Assembly: GCA_043228905.1 (NCBI GenBank)
Contig: JBHGNT010000007.1
Span: 6,572,001-6,636,000, forward strand
Direction: 5' to 3'
DNA length: 64,000 nucleotides
Origin: Azolla caroliniana
Lineage: Eukaryota; Polypodiophyta
The first letter of the stretch is position 1; each line of letters opens with the position of its first letter. The translations under genes were made by a program, and so were the position numbers. Below the pieces are notes generated by a model, which did no database searches, was not told where the DNA came from, and saw only the letters and a program-made list of their open reading frames with translations. Positions 46,101 to 56,753 of the stretch are shown here, one piece after another.

Positions 46101-48229
46101 TGAAAAGCATAGATGAATGTGGTCAAAGGCAAAGCATTGTATCCAAGTGTCATGCTCAAAACTCTTGAACCTGTTTAGGGAAAAGTGTGTAGTCTATTAC
46201 TCTCATCAGTTGTACCCCAACTCCTTGTATCACATCGTAGTGAGCTTTAGCTAAACTACATGTAGGCAACGGTTCGGATGGCAAACAACTAGATGGGGTC
46301 TTGTATTGATGTGTGAGATTTCCTCGTTCGGCGAAGAACATGGTTTCATAATTAGGTGTGACATATGTAAAGAGTGAGGCTCCAAATTTTTCACATGGAA
46401 TGATACATTTGCGTTGCACAATGGCCTCATTCACAAGGGAATCTATTGATGCATTATGAAGCAAGTGTATTGCATCCCATCTTCCAAACCATTTTTCCAT
46501 ATATTGCAGCAAACCAGAAGACAAAATTGTGTTTGTGTCTTATGGATCTTTTTTATTGCTTCCCATGGAGTCTTGGAAGTCAATGTGAGGAACTTTTTTG
46601 AACCATAAGCATTTATTTGACAACCTTTTCCATCAATGGGAAGCTTGTATATTCATCTTCTACTAGGTCCTTTCATGCCTTTATATTTTATGCTTTTGGA
46701 TGGCATAATGCAACTTTAATACCTAGCTTATGTGATCGAGTGCAAAAGAGAGTGAGGGTTAATACACATATTGGTAATGAGTTAATGTTTAGTACTCATC
46801 TTGCCATATATTGAATCCCATATTCAGGGTTGATTTTTGCAAATGTAATATTTGTCCTTCCAGCATCTTTCTACATCTTCCTTAGTAGTTCCATTAACCT
46901 TTCCTCATTGACTACATTTTGCATAGCATCACATGAATGCTCTAAGAGATATTCCATACTCCATTTGTATTTTTATTTTGAGAGAGAGAGAGAAAGCTTT
47001 CTATTTTATTTTCCATTGAAAGTGCTAATTTTTCCAGGATGCTCCAGAAGATGCAGTCATTACACCATGCTATCATGTCTTCTGCAGACAATGCATATTT
47101 GATAGAGTGTCAAATGATGACAATGCTAGCTGTCCAGATACGAAATGTCAGGCAGCTTTAACTGTTTCTACATTATTTTCATATACTGATTTGAAGGAAT
47201 CTAGTGAAAGGCTTCGTGAACCGTCCTTTGATACTCCTTCACAACCTTGCTTGAAGAACATTGAGGTGTCTTCAAAGATCAGAGCTGTTATAAACACGTT
47301 GCGAGCTCTTCCGGTCTTTGAAACGGCAATTAGTTCAGCTGATCAGTTTGATGGGTCTGGATCATCAGTCAAGAGAACAGAAAAGGCCATTGTATTTTCA
47401 CAATGGACTAGTATGCTAGACTTACTAGAACACGCTTTAAAGAATGAGGGATTTAGCTACAGGAGGCTTGATGGCACCATGTCCATTCAAGCACGTGATC
47501 GCGCCCTTTACGACTTTAAGCAATCCCCAGATGTAAGTGGTTATAAATCCCATTTTCAGAATTTGTTGAAATGAGTCAACTCTGATTCCACTCTTGTTTA
47601 ATATTCTTCATAGATGGCAGAGAGGTATAAAGGATGAAGACCCTAAGTTCAAAATAAGATTGCATTTTATAAATTATTTCACCATATCTCAAACTAGAGT
47701 TTTTCTATAGTTTGCTTGCGAACTTAACATACATATTAATTAATCTTCCAGGTTACTGTAATAATCATGTCATTGAAGGCCGCCAGCTTAGGTCTAAATA
47801 TGGTTACAGCTTCTCATGTACTGTTGATTGATGTGTGGTGGAACCCCACTACTGAAGATCAAGCTATAGATCGAGCTCATAGGATTGGTCAGACCCGTGA
47901 TGTTCACGTTTCTCGGTTTACAGTGAAGAACACAATTGAAGATCGAATACTGGCATTACAGGTTTTTGATGTGTTCAGCTTTGCAAATTTTCAAATTTTA
48001 AACAAATAACTCATCTTGAAGACAATTTCCCTGTTATAAAGCATAATAAAATGCTAAAAAAGGACATGTTATAAGAATTATCAAAGCTTGCAATGTGTAT
48101 AATTTATATTTCATGTTGCTGCAGGATAAGAAACGACAGATGGTAGCTTCGGCCTTTGGGGAGGATTCATCTACTGAACAAAAGTCTCGTTTAACTGTTG
48201 ATGAAATGAGCTTCCTATTCAGGGCATGA
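34104..48229 (+). CDS. CHR28-like: SNF2/Rad5-like ATPase-helicase with RING finger, CHR28-like
   Basis: Eleven exons: 34104-34202, 34694-34733, 35280-36946, 37021-37098, 37195-37269, 37368-38244, 38598-38728, 40703-40924, 47038-47532, 47752-47961 and 48125-48229. Total 3999 nt, 1332 aa plus TGA. Residues 1-46 are acidic ([17 protein letters not shown]). Residues 95-309 hold seven repeats of about 27-33 aa around [14 protein letters not shown]. The ATPase lobe has [13 protein letters not shown] (654-658, split by an intron), [11 protein letters not shown] (856) and [20 protein letters not shown]. The RING finger starts CDTCGIC (1056) and continues CYHVFCRQC and CPDTKC. The helicase lobe has [23 protein letters not shown] and [17 protein letters not shown]. 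Family members remodel chromatin in the nucleus; Arabidopsis CHR27/CHR28 (FRG1/FRG2) act with SUVR2 in RNA-directed DNA methylation. Exon 3 could instead end at 36934. Key ATPase motifs look intact. Confidence 0.93.
38245..40702 (+). other. SNF2 gene introns 6 and 7
   Basis: Intron 6 is 38245-38597. Intron 7 is 38729-40702, about 2 kb. Intron 7 contains a two-copy ~92-bp tandem repeat (38776-38867 and 38868-38957; shared CTTCATTTATGAACAA and CTAGTAAAAG). I found no gene inside; the small minus-strand frame at 40232-40435 is not recognisable. Confidence 0.7.
42695..42814. repeat. 60-bp direct repeat, two copies
   Basis: 42695-42754 and 42755-42814 share GCTCCCAAAGC, ATACAGGTCA, AATAATGC and TCAATGATTATAGGG. 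It is a tandem duplication inside the LINE relic, near the RT C-terminal part. Confidence 0.8.
44745..45000. repeat. Imperfect tandem duplication in LINE endonuclease relic
   Basis: A unit holding GTCCTTA-ACAGCCATT, CAATTCCATAT, CATGCACAATGTC and AGATCGTGATGCGGCTCT occurs twice, and its middle part (CAATTCCATATTG, CATGCACAATGTC) a third time. It lies in the minus-strand endonuclease remnant. Confidence 0.65.
45715..45850. repeat. Three-copy ~45-bp tandem repeat
   Basis: Units share AGAGGACAAGAAC, GAGATTAGG/GATTAAGC and CAGACATT, and stand at about 45715, 45760 and 45805, between the LINE relic and dispersed repeat copy 2. Confidence 0.65.
45880..46540 (-). repeat. Unrecognised dispersed repeat, copy 2, with coding relic
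   Basis: This aligns with 7081-7630. On the minus strand a 122-codon frame (46524-46156, no ATG start) reads [35 protein letters not shown] and [17 protein letters not shown]. The frame looks like real protein (mixed hydrophobic and charged, no simple repeats) and is echoed, with stops, in copy 1. I do not recognise the family. It could be a transposon protein or a captured gene fragment. Its left part repeats the phrase CAAATATGACCTATGAGATC. Confidence 0.5.
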
Positions 48230-49917
48230 TCATGTTTGAATTTAGTTTCTATATCCAATCAGGGATTATTGCTCTTAGCTAAGTAACAGCCAAAAACCTT
48301 TGAAGGCTTTGCTTATCTTCATGACAACTTAACAGAGTACTGACAAGATTTAGCAGAGAAGTTAAATAGAATGTATGTAATGCTGTCGACCTTGGGGAAT
48401 TTCTTCCTCAGATGCAGAAAGAAACAAAACATTCAGGATTTGTGGTGTGTTTCTGGAGACATCTTCAGAGCTATGGATGTTGCTATACAGAAATGAAAAC
48501 CATGTGAATATGGGGATATGCTTGCAACAGCCGTCAAACCTCTCAAGCGGTCTGAAAATGCTTTGCAAAGATCTTACAAATTGTCCAGGTTGTGGACTCA
48601 ATGATTTCATATATATATATATATATCAAGCCCTGTTTCGATAATTAAACACCTTACTGCAGCAAGCATCTTTTTTAAAATGCCTTGCCTGTGGTTTGTA
48701 CATTTTAGTAAATAGTATGTTCAAACTGCCCATTCTTTTAGTTATTGCCAACCCTTTCTGAGCCAAAGGCTAGCTTACCCATGTGAAAAGCAAGCTTGCA
48801 CATATTACCAATATTGGGATGCTTAACAAATTATTTGTTCTCTTCTATGGTCTCGTTGCTCAATTACTTTGAGACAAACACATGGGCTGTAAAACAATAC
48901 CTGGAAGGTACGTTTTTATCCTCTTTTGTGCTACCTATTTTAATGAGTTTATTTTTGTCAAATGCTTACTGGTCAACAGGGGTAAATGATGCATACTAGT
49001 GTGAATGACTCACATGCAGAAAGAAGGCATATGCGCACAAAATGACATAATTGCAGAAAGGTATACTCGTAGCAGAATTGTTTTCAAAAGGAATGCATAT
49101 GCTCATGCTTGTGGAAATATAAAGGAGAGTGGATAAGTTGTTGGACGAAGGTGTCCTCTATGCCTTTTGCTTACAAGGTTTCCTTCCAAGTTATTGGAGA
49201 AGAATTATGCAAGAACAGAATTGTATAAACTTGTGATAGATTTAGTGCCTCCAATGCGTTTATAACCCTGAGCTTTGCTAGGAAGATTTGTTCATTATGT
49301 CAATTATATGCATGAACTTGTGATAGATTTATTGCATTATATAAGTTTATGGCTGACCTTGGGCTGGGCTTTACTACCAAGACTCATTTATCATAGTCCT
49401 TCGAGGCATAATAGCTTCATACAGTGCAAATTTTCAATGAAAACATATAAAATTATGAACCATTCAAAATTGCTTCATTGCAAAATTTCAATGAAAGCAT
49501 ATAAAATTATGAACACTTTTACATTGAAAAATACTTTGTTGCAAAATTTCAATGAAACAAAAGCAAATTATGAACGTCTTGATACATTGAAAAGTACTTC
49601 ATTGCAAAATTTCAATGGAAACACAAAATCATGAATGGTTCTCTAAAGAATGCAAACCATTGGATAAAAGCCAGTCAGTCAGCTGCACTTTCTATATTTG
49701 AATTTTAGAATTCAACGATATAGCCTTGTAGATCTATAATACTATGAGGAAAGTGTATACCCTCATGAAGACAAGCAATGCTTTCATAATGCTTTCATAA
49801 TGCTTTAAATGCACAATAATTTCTGGAAAGCCTATTCTACTAGAGCAAAATACGGAACTACAAATGTGAAGAATTAAGCATCAGCACATGACAAATCAGC
49901 ATATTTATCCATTACAG
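48230..49917. other. 3' flank of the SNF2 gene; no gene recognised
   Basis: 3' UTR of the SNF2 gene presumably covers the first few hundred bases. It contains a TA microsatellite (48609-48626) and four degenerate copies of a unit around TTGCAAAATTTCAATGAAA (49424-49640). The two convergent genes (SNF2 on +, PLP homeostasis on -) are separated by this region. No further coding sequence is supported. Confidence 0.6.
49424..49640. repeat. Degenerate ~60-bp tandem repeat, four copies
   Basis: Four units share CAAAATTTCAATGAAA followed by a variable AAAT-rich part and ATTATGAAC. They start near 49430, 49480, 49542 and 49602. Confidence 0.7.
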
Positions 49918-50150
49918 TAAAGATGACCCCAATTTTAGAGAAATGTCAAACATATTTCTATATTGTTTTACTTATATACATTGACCGTACAGAAGATCAA
50001 TTCTTATTTGAGGTCTCAGGGACCAAAGATAGTAGCCCCAATCCTAACATTTGTGCTTCCCATTATATGCAAAACATGCACCATTTCAAGTAAAAGAAAT
50101 GTTACAAATGGAATCGTAACTCATTCACTTACTACAGAGTTTCAACTTTG
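49918..50150 (-). pseudogene. Duplicated, inactivated terminal exon of the PLP homeostasis gene
   Basis: This segment is a diverged direct copy of 50203-50434, which contains the gene's last exon. The minus strand still shows the codons for [14 protein letters not shown], but the acceptor has changed from TTTTGCAG|ATTGAAATGGG to TTTTGCATATAATGGG, losing its AG, and a stop follows the FGP codons. It lies downstream of the working exon in the direction of transcription, so it may sit in or beyond the 3' UTR. Confidence 0.8.
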
Positions 50151-50283
50151 TCAAGAAGATTACATCAATACGTGACGAATGAGCAGACGCACACATTATA
50201 ATAAAGACAGCTCCCATATTAGGGCAATGACAAAACATATATTTCTATATTGTTTTGTTTCTATAGCTTGAACATACAAATGA

Positions 50284-53200
50284 TCAATTCTTTTTTGTAT
50301 AGTCTCTAGAACCAAAAATAGTAGACCCAATCCTGACATTTGTGCTTCCCATTTCAATCTGCAAAACATGCGCCATTCGATTCAAAGAAATGTTACAAAT
50401 GGATACATATCTCATTCACTTACTATAGAGTTTTACATGCATACATACATGTGTTTGTACAAAATATATATGCAAATATACCAATACCAAACATACACAA
50501 GATTTAGGTATGTCTCAAAAAGTCACACGTATTGAAAAAGGAGCAAATGTCGAACATGCATATACAGAAGTATTTATATGTACATATGTGTACATCCTAT
50601 AAATATGCATACATACATAATATTATATATGAACATATATAATACTATATAAACTTGTATACTATTACGTGCATGCATACATAACAATTGACTTGGAAAC
50701 AACAGGCAACATTTTCAACAACAAACTGTCCACATATTTCATAAAGGACTGCTACTTCATCAGAATGAAGAGTGAAACATCAAACAAAATTTAACACATC
50801 TTCCGGTGTAATGTGAAACTTCAAATCTATATCAGAAAGATTGTTAATAACAACTATGATTACTTACCGCTTGCTCGAAGTCCCCTGACATACCCATTGA
50901 GAGTTCAAGCTCTTCTTCTGGAATCCCTAGCTCCTTAGATACCTGTTGTCTGCACTCAAATAATGTCTGCAACATTCGTTTTAGTATGCTACACAAGATT
51001 CAAATTTTGATTAATTTATTGACTTCCTTCCATTTGAAACTCGATTGATGTGTATACTTCATTCTATTTAAAACTTGATTGAAACCTTCACAATTGAAAA
51101 ATGTGACCTTAAAGTTTGCTGGACAGGAAGTATAGTCAGGCATTCCAATGGTCATCAAACCCAAAAATTTCAAGTGCGGACATTGAAACTTCACATGTTT
51201 TGCTAGGTCTAAACACGCAGGTGGTTCTACACCATACTTTGCTGTAATAAGTTATAAAATGATTTTTAAAATATGAGGCAAATAAAATATACTAGTCTAA
51301 GAATAGCATACAGAAAGAGGCTTACATTCCTCTCCACTAGTGTTAACTTGAACAAGCACATTCAGAGGAGGCCTTTCAAGTCCTTCCACAGCTTTATCAA
51401 GATTATTTGCAACCTGCAAAAGATTAAACTTGTTGATGCCAGAAATTTGGTAGACCTTCAAACTGATGTTTTTTACATCAGCATAATGTATTTGAAGGAC
51501 TTTTTATCCACCACAGTAGAACCTTAACATCACATATATTTCTCCATAAGGTCTTTTTCTTTCCATGCTAATAACACCATACTACGAGTAAACCTTGGAG
51601 TTCTTCATTGAATGAATTGTTAAACAAATTCACGAAGTATGAACAAATCAACCTTTCTAAAATCTCACTGTTATCATCCTTAAAGACACTTTGAAAGATA
51701 TGATTCAAACTCCAAGAGAACTCAAGCCATAGATACAAATTTTACTGCGGCATCAACTGGGTTGTATCACAATCCAGAAACTGAAAGCATGCTTACACTG
51801 AAACAGTGAATCTAACACCTTTTGTAAATCACTTCTATAAGTTGATACTTCTAATCTTACCTTGGTATTATCAACAGTTTCCACCATGAATAAATTAGGA
51901 ACTCCAGCTGCATTTCAAGAATTTTTGTTCAGAACCAAATTTTGGCTTTTAATATTCAGTTTCAGGATTTATATTAACACAATCTAACCGTAACACTTTA
52001 ATAGGCAACTTTTACTACAGAATGTGCAGAAAGATAAAACTTACCTACAAGTGCCTTTGCCTTGTTACTTTGTAGATGACCAATAAAATGCCATTTGATA
52101 TCATTTGGAAGCTGCAGTTATCCAGCTCCCAAATATTAAACCCATGCATAGGAAAACTCAAAGAAGAACAGCTTAAAATAGGGACCAAAATTTATCACCT
52201 ATGACTTCAAATTGATTATGATGAGACAACAATAAAGGAAGAGGCATAAACATTAAGTGCAAGGGTGTCAATCTAAATTTATAATCATGTAATTCTCACA
52301 CAAGTATTTTAACGCGAGATTATATTCTTTAAACTTTTTAATCAATTTGAAGATGCTATTTCATTTTTAATGAATCTTGATGTATCTCAGACTCCGTCAA
52401 AGAAAAATCAAGGAGATCAGATCCACATACTCTCATAATGCCCTAGAAAGCATCGCTTAGATGGTCACATATCCTGAGGAGGGCCACCTTTACACCACAC
52501 TGACCCATGTATTTCATTCTGCATCCTCCATTATTACGGTCTAGAGCTACAGCTAATTTTTGTTCCAGTTCATCACTTTACTACCCAGAGGATATAGGCA
52601 TTTGGCTATATCTCGCCATCCTTGTACCACGAGATCACATCAGCATAACATTTTCCATTGTTACTATTATTGTACTACATTTTTTTGTATCAGCAGACAG
52701 ACATGCACCTCTTGTATGACATATACACTATTTTGTGCAATATCATATGCATGTATGGTTTTATGACTGTGGGTAACTTATAATTTTCTATAACAACAGA
52801 AATTTGTGACCCTAAAACCATTCTTCATTAAGATTTCACTGCAGATTGACATTGTTTCTTTCATCAAACAGAGGTTGTCTATCATAACTGCATCAAACAG
52901 AGGTTCTGTAGAATGTTTATTGTTAATGCAAATTCCAAAGAACCGGATTTACCTGAGGAGCCTTTTCAAGCAATTCTTGGACATAATTCTCCCCAAAATG
53001 CCGATGGCCTGCATCATAGACGTCTTGAATCATTGAGACAGGCTTAGTCTTGCTTACAGCAACAACTCGAACCTGAAACAAATTTGAAATATTATGTCAA
53101 ATTTTCATCTTTCTTAAGGATCCATAGGTAAAAAGAAAATTTTATCTTCCATAACAGGCTCTTGGTGATGTAGAATAAGATAATTACTTCTTTCTTCAAT

Positions 53201-53501
53201 GGGCTCAAAAGAGAACATCAAAACCATTCATTTCTTCTTAATGAAAACATCAAAACATTTCCTCCTCTTTCTTAATCATAACTCAAAAGAAAAAAAGCAA
53301 ACATGGCAAGCAGGTCTTTAATTTTCAAAGGTTTAAAAAACAAACTGAGTTAATTAATCATGAGATAAGGCGAAGGGGAGTCTTTACATTGGAAGAAGGA
53401 GAAGATTTTTGTGAAGCTTGAGAGGCTCTGTGGAGAATATCTCTGAGAGCTCGGACTGTTGATCCTTCTGCCACCGGATTGTTTGTGTTGTTAGTCTCCA
53501 T
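50284..53501 (-). CDS. Pyridoxal-phosphate homeostasis protein (PROSC/YggS family)
   Basis: Eight exons in transcript order: 53501-53388, 53072-52953, 52111-52045, 51907-51861, 51413-51326, 51241-51108, 50966-50868 and 50358-50284. Total 744 nt, 247 aa plus TGA, close to the usual family length. The fold is a single PLP-binding TIM-like barrel similar to the N-domain of alanine racemase. The PLP lysine is K46 in VAVSKTKP. Other family signatures: [85 protein letters not shown] and [16 protein letters not shown] (phosphate-binding end). The protein buffers and delivers PLP; no catalysis is established. The start ATG at 53501 begins [14 protein letters not shown], with no clear targeting peptide, so it is probably cytosolic. 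An L1-like LINE begins about 140 bp upstream of the ATG. Confidence 0.94.
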
Positions 53502-53639
53502 CGTTTACCCGCACAGAGAGAGACAGAGATGGAGAGATGAAGAGAACCTTTTTTTTGAATGTGCAAATGGCAAGTGGATTATGCAAAAGAATCCAAACAA
53601 CAACAAATTGTAATCATACAACTCGATATCGATATCGAT

Positions 53640-55262
53640 GATACAACTTGATATCGAGAAGGCATATGATCATGTAAGTTGGTCTTTTATTACTCAATCG
53701 AGAAGGCTTATGATCATGTAAATTGGTCTTTTATTACTCAATAGAGAAGGCATATGATCATGTAAGTTGGTCTTTTATTACTCAATCGAGAAGGCATATG
53801 ATCATGTAAGTTGGTCTTTTATTACTCAATCGAGAAGGCATATGATCATGTAAGTTGGTCTTTTATTACTCAACTCTTATCCCATATGGGTTTCGGGAAA
53901 AGGATGTCTCGCATCACCTTGTTGGTGGGATTAGGTGCAGTGTCACACATTATGTTAAATGGCGGAGTGTCTATGGCAATACCATTGGCGATATCACTTC
54001 GACAAGGATGCCCCGTTGAGTCCATTGTTATTTGTGATTGCCACACACCCGATTTTGGTGAAGATGCACGAGTTGGCCACATGTGGGGGGGGAAATAGTC
54101 GGACTAGCTCTGCGATTAGGGAAACAATTGATAGCTCATGCATTGGCCGATGATTCGTTCTTATTTCTCAATGCGGTACCTCGTAATATAGCAAAAGCCA
54201 TGGAGGTGTGGAATGTGTTTGCATTGGCAGTCGGGATTAAATATAAATATGCGAAAGTCGGTGCTCATTAGATGCACTGAGAGTGATTTGGTTGATCTTG
54301 GATGGTGTGGCCAAATATTGGATCAAGGCAATGTGTGTCGGCACTTAGGTTACCCTATTGGTGTTGATATCTCAACGTCTCAAAGTTTGAATTGGATATC
54401 GGGAACCATTTTAGACAAATTTATGTATTGGAAGTCTCAAGCATGGACGTTTAGTACTCGTCTCAAAGTGGTACAAGCTATGATGATTCCAATGATTTCT
54501 TAATTTTTGCCATTAAAATCACTTGATCAATTAGCTCGTTCACTTAAATATACATTGTGGAAGAAAGAATCAAGACTAGGTATGAGTTGGGTATCATGGA
54601 ACAATATATGTACTCCAAAACAGTTAGGGGGAGTTGCATTACTAAATTTGGAAGATCATATGGTGGCTCGAAGATTCAATCAGTTGAAAGGTATGTGCAT
54701 AGGTACCCAACCTTGGGCAAAAATAATTCATTATTTTGTGGAAAAGGTTGGTATATACCATGGGAAAACCATAATTACAGCATCGTGGTGGCATGTTGTT
54801 AATAGTACCCGTGCATTTAAATGTTCAGAATCTATTATGGTCCAACAATTAGTGCTTTCTTGGCAACGATGTTTGAAATTATTTCATTGGAGCCCCCTTG
54901 AGTGTAGAAAAGATATTAATTCCTTGGCAGCTGACGTTTTGGCATCTTCAAGGATAATACATTGGGATGGAAAAGAAAGCCTAAATGCACAATTTAATCG
55001 AACGACCATGCTAGGATTGATAATGGTGGAAGATGGTATATTAGAGTCATGTAGGAAAATGATGGACTTTCGGACAGTTAGAAATAAGTTTCATATACCA
55101 CGTGGATACGGGTATATTTGGGAATCAATATTGCCATTACCTAGATTAGTTTTTGTTGGGAATATGTCCCTCCAATGGGAGGAGCCGACTATTTGGGCCA
55201 AGAAGTGCCAACATTCGAAGACAAGGATGAGCCAATTGTTTGGGCGGAGTGCCGATGGTTGA
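53640..55262 (+). mobile_element. L1-like LINE fragment (reverse transcriptase)
   Basis: It begins within the RT (IEKAYDHVSWSFITQLLSHM), then SLRQGCP and PLLFVIATHPILVKMHEL in another frame, and HALADDSFLFLNAVPRN (the ADD active site). Later it has CRHLGYPIGVDISTSQSLNW, WTFSTRLKVVQAMMIPMIS and TPKQLGGVALLNLEDHMVAR, and a C-terminal part with FRTVRNKFHIPRG. It is truncated at the 5' side, lacking the endonuclease, and carries frameshifts at about 54010, 54095 and 54235. Its start is expanded into a 44-bp array. It shares its family with the relic at 29900-32460. Confidence 0.85.
53656..53873 (+). repeat. 44-bp tandem array, five copies, made of LINE RT coding DNA
   Basis: Units start GAGAAGGCATATGATCATGT and end TTATTACTCAATC, at 53656, 53700, 53744, 53788 and 53832. 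The second has three base changes; the others are nearly identical. The last runs into the unique RT sequence. Since 44 is not a multiple of three, the array breaks the RT frame. Confidence 0.95.
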
Positions 55263-55486
55263 AGAGTCGATTGTGAGAAAGTCAATTGGGTGAGTCGACA
55301 GGAAGGAGATCAATGTAGAAAACACGACCGACTAGTCAGGACGACCAGATGATATATGACCAGGTCGACTAGTCGAACCGACTAGACAGTCGACACTAGA
55401 GTCGGCTGATGGCTAATTATTATTATAGATAACAATAGTAGTGATGTGAAGTAGGGGCTACACTTGTAAATAGCCCATATTATGTA
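55263..55486. other. Unassigned junction sequence
   Basis: Rich in GTCGAC/GACTAG motifs (CGACTAGTCG, GTCGACTAGTCG, AACCGACTAGACAGTCGAC), followed by CTTGTAAATAGCCCATATTA and GTATAAATA that resemble the forward-oriented copia-A LTR leader. It may be a piece of another LTR. No coding sequence. Confidence 0.4.
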
Positions 55487-55971
55487 TGAGTATAAATAAA
55501 TCTAGCGCTCGGCCACAACCGAGCCTCAATCTCACAATGGAAGAAATAAAAAAAACAGAAAATAAGACGACACAAGATGTTAACGTGGAAAAACCTAATT
55601 GGGAAAAACCAGGGGAGCCCATAGACTCCAACTATCTTTATGAGAGGAAAGGTACAATGGGAGACTCGGAGGCAACGACCTCGAGCTCTATGTCTTCACC
55701 AACCAGCAATTACAACAGAAGATACTTTTTGTTTCTCTCACTCTCTGTCTCTCTCTATACAATAATAATGACCGCACTACAAAGTGATTGTCCTAAGTCA
55801 TATTTATACTTATATGACTTTAGGACTATTTACAACTATGGCCATGATAGGTACACTAGAAACATATTTACAGATATGTCCCTAGATCCAGTTCACATTG
55901 GATCCGTCCGGTTCAGTTCCTTCCTTCAGCTCGTCTGATCCATCTCATCCGGAGGGACCGAATTCCTAACA
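55487..55971 (-). repeat. Copia-A LTR copy (reversed)
   Basis: The right edge, ...GAATTCCTAACA, is the reversed TGTTAGGAATTCGGTCCCTC start of the family. The body shows CGGCCACAACCGAG, AACGTGGAAAAACC and GGAGGCAACGACCTC in reversed order. The left boundary is unclear, and no clean target duplication was found, so it may be a rearranged copy rather than a simple solo LTR. It lacks most of the minisatellite. Confidence 0.75.
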
Positions 55972-56753
55972 ATTATGAGTTTTTGGTCATACCTTTTGGT
56001 TTGACCAATGCTCCGAACACTTTTCAGCAAGAAATGAATGACATATTCCGAGAACAATTTGGAAAATCTATCGTTATTTTATTGGATGATATTTTAGTTT
56101 ATAGCCGTACATTAGAAAAACATGCTAAACATGTTTGCTTTGTTTTACAAACATTGCGTGACAAACAATTCTGCGCGAAGATCTCAAAATGCAAGTTCTT
56201 TAAGAAATCAATTACTTATCTTGGACATCTCATAATCGAACAAGGAGTTGAATTTGATCCTTCTCGCATCAAGAAAGTCAAACTTTGGCCCACTCTTCGG
56301 AATATTCGAGAAGTTCGATCATTCCTTAGTTTTTGTTGGGTTTTTGCAAAAATCTCTTGACAATTATTCCCAATTGACGTTGTTTACTGATCCTAAAAGG
56401 TCAAACGCGTAAGTCTACAAACCTTTTGTATGGAACGCTACACTATACCTCGCCTTTAAGGAACTCAAGGATCACATGTGCAAGGCTCCTTTGCTTCTTT
56501 TACCAGATCCTTCAAAACCTTTTAGGTTGAAACCGACACAAGTGATTATGTTATAGGTGTTATCATATATCAAGATGGTAAACCAATAACATTTGAGAGT
56601 AAGAAACTTGATTATGCTTAGTGTCAGTATACCGTGCAAGAAAAGGAATTATTTGCAATTATCCATGCGCTAAAGTCATGGTGCCATTATCTTTATAGAA
56701 ATCGTTTTGTGGTAACTACGGACCACAAGTTCTTGAAATATTTTTGTGACCAA

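Larger units (their letters stand above)
40925..47037 (+). other. 6.1-kb intron 8 of the SNF2 gene, splitting the RING finger
   Basis: The donor TCG|GTAAGC follows the first four RING cysteines/residues, and the acceptor TTTTTCCAG|GATG precedes the rest of the RING. The intron has grown by insertion: an RTE-like LINE relic (41840-45500) and an unrecognised dispersed repeat (45880-46540) account for most of it. About 900 bp at the left (40925-41840) and 450 bp at the right show nothing recognisable. Confidence 0.85.

Noticed and set aside
46156-46524. Possible integrated non-retroviral virus gene
   Set aside because: Considered because the frame looks coding and unlike retroelement domains, but I see no recognisable viral motif. 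Left as an unrecognised dispersed repeat.
53656-53873. CRISPR-like regularly spaced repeat
   Set aside because: The units are contiguous with no unique spacers, and they are reverse-transcriptase coding DNA in a plant genome.
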